Positions 61,554 through 64,000 of a stretch of DNA of 64,000 nt are shown here, in pieces. The stretch lies in assembly GCF_024159265.1 (NCBI RefSeq), contig NZ_JAMYWY010000001.1, positions 3,906,001 to 3,970,000 of the forward strand. Reading direction: 5' to 3'. The stretch's first letter is position 1. Each line of letters starts with the position of its first letter. Source of the DNA: Paenibacillus sp. 1781tsa1 (GTDB taxonomy: Bacteria; Bacillota; Bacilli; Paenibacillales; Paenibacillaceae). A model generated the notes under the pieces. The model was not told the DNA's origin. It made no database searches and was given only the letters and a program-made list of their open reading frames with translations. Made by a program: the position numbers and the translations under genes.

Positions 61554-63050
61554 ATGTCTTCATTCTCATATACCTCACACGACGCCGTAGGTTTGGCTGA
61601 ACTGATTCGATCCCGGGAAGTATCCCCGGTTGAATTGCTGGAAGCGGCGTTTGCACGCCTTGAAGAAGTGAATCCGCAACTTAATGCAGTTATTCGTACA
61701 TATGAAAATCGCGCACGGGAGGAAGCCAGTTTAGTTCGCCCTGGAGAACAACCTTTTGCCGGTGTGCCCCTGCTCCTGAAAGATATCTCTCAATCCTTGG
61801 AAGGTGAATTTCTCACTTCAGGCTCCCGTCTGTTCAGCGAGCATCGGGCATTACGTAATTCCAACTTTGTCACTAGACTCCGTGATGCGGGTTTTCTCAT
61901 CATAGGACATACGAATACGCCCGAGTTTGGCTTGAAAAATATTACGGAGCCCCGCCTCCATGGTCCAAGTCGCAATCCCTGGAATATCAATCACTCTCCA
62001 GGTGGATCAAGCGGTGGTGCCGCTGCCGCTGTAGCTTCGGGTATTGTTCCTCTGGCCGGAGCCAGTGACGGAGGCGGTTCGATTCGTATCCCGGCTTCCT
62101 TTAGCGGACTGTTTGGATTGAAGCCAACTCGTGGGCGCACACCTGTAGGACCGGGAGTTGGTCGTCAATGGCAAGGCGCATCGATTGATTTCGCCCTCTC
62201 TCGCTCGGTTCGGGACAGTGCTGCATTGCTTGATACCTTACAAGTCATACAGCCTGAAGCTGCGTTTCATGCGCCACTCTTTCCGGGCAGTTACTTGGCA
62301 GATATGAGCTATCCACATCAACGCAAACTGAAAATTGCATACACAACGGATTCGCCTGTAGGTACACCCGTCAGTGCAGAAGCCAAAGAGTCTGTATTCA
62401 AGCTCGTTCGCTGGTTGGAAGAACAAGGTCATTATGTTGAAGAAAAGCTGAGTCCAGTCAACGGAGTTAGATTGATGGAGAACTATTACATGATGAACAG
62501 TGGAGAGATGGCCGCGATGATTTCTACCATGGAACGATCCATGGGCCGCGCTCTGACCTCCGATGATATGGAGATTGAATCCTGGGTTCTGGCTGAAGCT
62601 GGCAAAAAGGTGTCCGCCGCGGAATTTGTACATAGCTTAGCTGAATGGGATGTAGCCGCAGCTCAGATGTCCACCTTGTTTGAGCGTTATGACTTCTACG
62701 TCACACCTGTTAATGCTTTTCCTGCGCCTAAGATTGGGGAACTAACACCTCATGACGAACAGATCCGTAATCTGATGCGGATTAGTGAGTTGGACAAGAC
62801 CCAGCAGCAACAACTCATCTATGAAATGTTTGAGCCCAGTCTTACGTATACACCTTTCACCCAGCTTGCGAATCTGACTGGCCAGCCTGCGATAAGTATA
62901 CCTCTGCATATCACACCTGGAGGTTTGCCAATGGGTGTACAAGTGATGGCAACCAAGGGACGTGAAGATTGGTTATTACATCTGGCTGCACAGCTTGAAC
63001 AATCAGATCTCTGGATCGGGATGAAAGGTAATCCACTATTCCCAGCATGA
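61554..63050 (+). CDS. Amidase signature (AS) family hydrolase
   Basis: 498-residue amidohydrolase with the Ser-cisSer-Lys triad: Lys in [13 protein letters not shown] (about 77), cis-Ser in [18 protein letters not shown] (about 155-172) and nucleophile Ser in [20 protein letters not shown] (about 178-197). The rest of the domain, to [15 protein letters not shown], is full length. AS enzymes here include GatA-like amidases, allophanate hydrolase and urethanases; it lacks the C-terminal domain of allophanate hydrolase. Next to a DUF1989 gene, action on a urea- or guanidine-related amide is a guess. The ATG at 61554 has GAGG ten bases upstream. Confidence 0.87.
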   Translation: MSSFSYTSHDAVGLAELIRSREVSPVELLEAAFARLEEVNPQLNAVIRTYENRAREEASLVRPGEQPFAGVPLLLKDISQSLEGEFLTSGSRLFSEHRALRNSNFVTRLRDAGFLIIGHTNTPEFGLKNITEPRLHGPSRNPWNINHSPGGSSGGAAAAVASGIVPLAGASDGGGSIRIPASFSGLFGLKPTRGRTPVGPGVGRQWQGASIDFALSRSVRDSAALLDTLQVIQPEAAFHAPLFPGSYLADMSYPHQRKLKIAYTTDSPVGTPVSAEAKESVFKLVRWLEEQGHYVEEKLSPVNGVRLMENYYMMNSGEMAAMISTMERSMGRALTSDDMEIESWVLAEAGKKVSAAEFVHSLAEWDVAAAQMSTLFERYDFYVTPVNAFPAPKIGELTPHDEQIRNLMRISELDKTQQQQLIYEMFEPSLTYTPFTQLANLTGQPAISIPLHITPGGLPMGVQVMATKGREDWLLHLAAQLEQSDLWIGMKGNPLFPA

Positions 63051-63104
63051 AAACTTCATCTGTTCCGCATACTGAAAGCAAAAAGTAGCGGAGGAATGTG
63101 ACGG

Positions 63105-63713
63105 ATGAATACGAATCAGCGCCATAAACAGTCTTATCGTATCCCTGCCAAAACGGGATATGCTCTGAAAGTAAGCAAAGGTTCCTTATTACGCATAACG
63201 GATCTGGAGGGACAGCAAGTTATTGATTTTGTGGCATACGATGCTACAGATGCTAACCATCGCTTGGACCCCGGTGTGACCATGGACGTATTACGTACTT
63301 ACCGAATTAAACCGGGACAATTTGTGTATTCCAATCAATATCAACCATTACTCAAGATTGTCCGTGACACCGTTGGGGTTCATGATTTCTTCAACTCAGC
63401 TTGTCGTCCAGAAATGTATGAGGTGTTATACGATAAAAAGGACCACGCCAGTTGTTATCACAATCTGAACACGGCACTGGAACCCTTCGGAATCTTACCG
63501 CCGGATCAACACTATCCCTTTAATCTGTTTATGAAGTCGGTTGTAGACAGTGAAGGTAAGATTGATGTTGTAGCTCCCGATTCTCGTGCAGGTGATTATA
63601 TCGAGATGGAGGCATTAATGGATCTCACGATCGGGCTCTCCGCTTGCCCTTGTGAAGAAAGCTCATGCAACGGCTACAACTGCACCCCAATCCAATTGGA
63701 TGTGGAACTTTAA
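63105..63713 (+). CDS. DUF1989 family (urea carboxylase-associated) protein
   Basis: 202 residues. Family hallmarks: LLRITDLEGQQVIDFVAYDA (about 29-48), a central segment DTVGVHDFFNSACRPEMYEV (about 87-106), and the Cys-rich end IGLSACPCEESSCNGYNCTP (about 177-196), a likely metal site. Members associate with urea carboxylase, and some form carboxyguanidine deiminase in guanidine breakdown. Urea or guanidine carboxylase is not visible here, so the substrate is open. GGAGG lies upstream of the ATG. It follows the amidase after 54 bases, probably in one operon. Confidence 0.87.
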   Translation: MNTNQRHKQSYRIPAKTGYALKVSKGSLLRITDLEGQQVIDFVAYDATDANHRLDPGVTMDVLRTYRIKPGQFVYSNQYQPLLKIVRDTVGVHDFFNSACRPEMYEVLYDKKDHASCYHNLNTALEPFGILPPDQHYPFNLFMKSVVDSEGKIDVVAPDSRAGDYIEMEALMDLTIGLSACPCEESSCNGYNCTPIQLDVEL

Positions 63714-63786
63714 CAGAATAACAAGCCTTGACGCACTATGATAAAAAGCAGCTGTTCTAATTCACTCCTTGCGGGAATACGATGAC

Positions 63787-63817
63787 TTGTACCCATTTTC
63801 TGTGACGACTGGTACAA
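63787..63817. promoter_or_regulatory. Dyad TTGTACC-N17-GGTACAA upstream of the LysE-family gene
   Basis: Perfect seven-base arms (63787-63793 and 63811-63817) 33 bases before the exporter start; the right arm overlaps an extended -10-like TGGTACAAT. Such placement fits an operator for a repressor or activator. The regulator gene is not in the window. Confidence 0.6.
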
Positions 63818-63849
63818 TTCGTCGAACCCGTTAAGGAGTGAACGTATTT

Positions 63850-64000
63850 ATGTCTGTACTGTTCAGTTATATTATTCTGGGAATATCATTGTCCGCTCCA
63901 ATCGGTCCGATTAATGCTGCTCAACTGGACCGTGGAGCTCGACATGGATTCATGCATGCCTGGATTCTAGGACTCGGAGCTATGTTTGCAGACTTGGTGT
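63850..64000 (+). CDS. LysE-family exporter, partial at window edge
   Basis: First 50 codons only. They read SVLFSYIILGISLSAPIGPI then NAAQLDRGARHGFMHAWILG and LGAMFADLV, the LysE/RhtB-type N-terminus with the conserved APIGP loop after the first membrane segment. Members export amino acids or related compounds. GGAG lies 11 bases upstream of the ATG. Downstream part not visible. Confidence 0.82.
   Translation, partial: MSVLFSYIILGISLSAPIGPINAAQLDRGARHGFMHAWILGLGAMFADLV

Overview
The window looks like chromosomal DNA of a spore-forming Firmicute, most likely Paenibacillus or a close relative. The evidence is strong GGAGG-type ribosome binding sites, frequent TTG and GTG starts, rho-independent terminators with T tracts, spore genes (gerQ, cwlJ, a BclA-like collagen protein, a DUF3231 protein), a Bacillus-style puc regulon and a secreted GH26 enzyme. 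The genus is an inference. No rRNA, tRNA, CRISPR array, insertion sequence or prophage was seen.

Positions 1-1229 hold the 5' part of a secreted mannanase-like GH26 gene. Positions 1595-18547 form one long minus-strand purine-catabolism locus: pucR, pucL, pucM, pucH, pucF, pucG, an oxamate amidohydrolase (HpxW-like) gene, an ATZ/TRZ-type aminopurine deaminase candidate, then pucA, pucB, pucC, pucD and pucE. Together they predict guanine or xanthine to urate, 5-hydroxyisourate, OHCU, allantoin, allantoate, ureidoglycine, then oxalurate. The HpxW-like gene suggests a route on through oxamate to oxalate, but no oxamate carbamoyltransferase and no purine permease is present in the window. PucA and PucD both carry polar inserts of about 80-110 residues.

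Positions 18.7-31.6 kb hold a hybrid sensor kinase, fumarase, an aldose-epimerase-like protein, an MBL-fold hydrolase, a tandem pair of M29 aminopeptidases, an ECF sigma factor with its membrane anti-sigma candidate, and small secreted or membrane proteins. Positions 31.7-41.9 kb hold a CNNM/CorC-type protein with an upstream leader ORF, an ECF-sigma/DUF1835 fusion, the cwlJ-gerQ spore germination operon, an internally duplicated secreted protein whose first copy has lost a conserved acidic residue, an SDR enzyme, a DUF2500 protein, a collagen-like protein with 54-bp DNA repeats, and a C39-like peptidase lying next to an eroded copy of the DUF2500 gene end.

Positions 41.9-47.8 kb are visibly AT-richer and hold small-molecule-modifying enzymes: two GNATs, a P-loop kinase, a methyltransferase, a Nudix hydrolase, an APH-type kinase and a beta-lactamase-fold protein, ending in a decayed methyltransferase fragment. 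This looks like an accessory island. Positions 48-56.7 kb carry a DUF3231 protein, a second MBL hydrolase, a seven-Asp-box lipoprotein, L-lactate dehydrogenase, a tyrosine recombinase and an amino acid permease.

Positions 57.2-64 kb hold a second ATZ/TRZ amidohydrolase, a CGNR regulator divergent from a DinB protein with two identical-geometry dyads between them, an FMN riboswitch with its terminator ahead of an EamA/DMT transporter, and an amidase, a DUF1989 protein and the start of a LysE-family exporter that has a TTGTACC dyad upstream.
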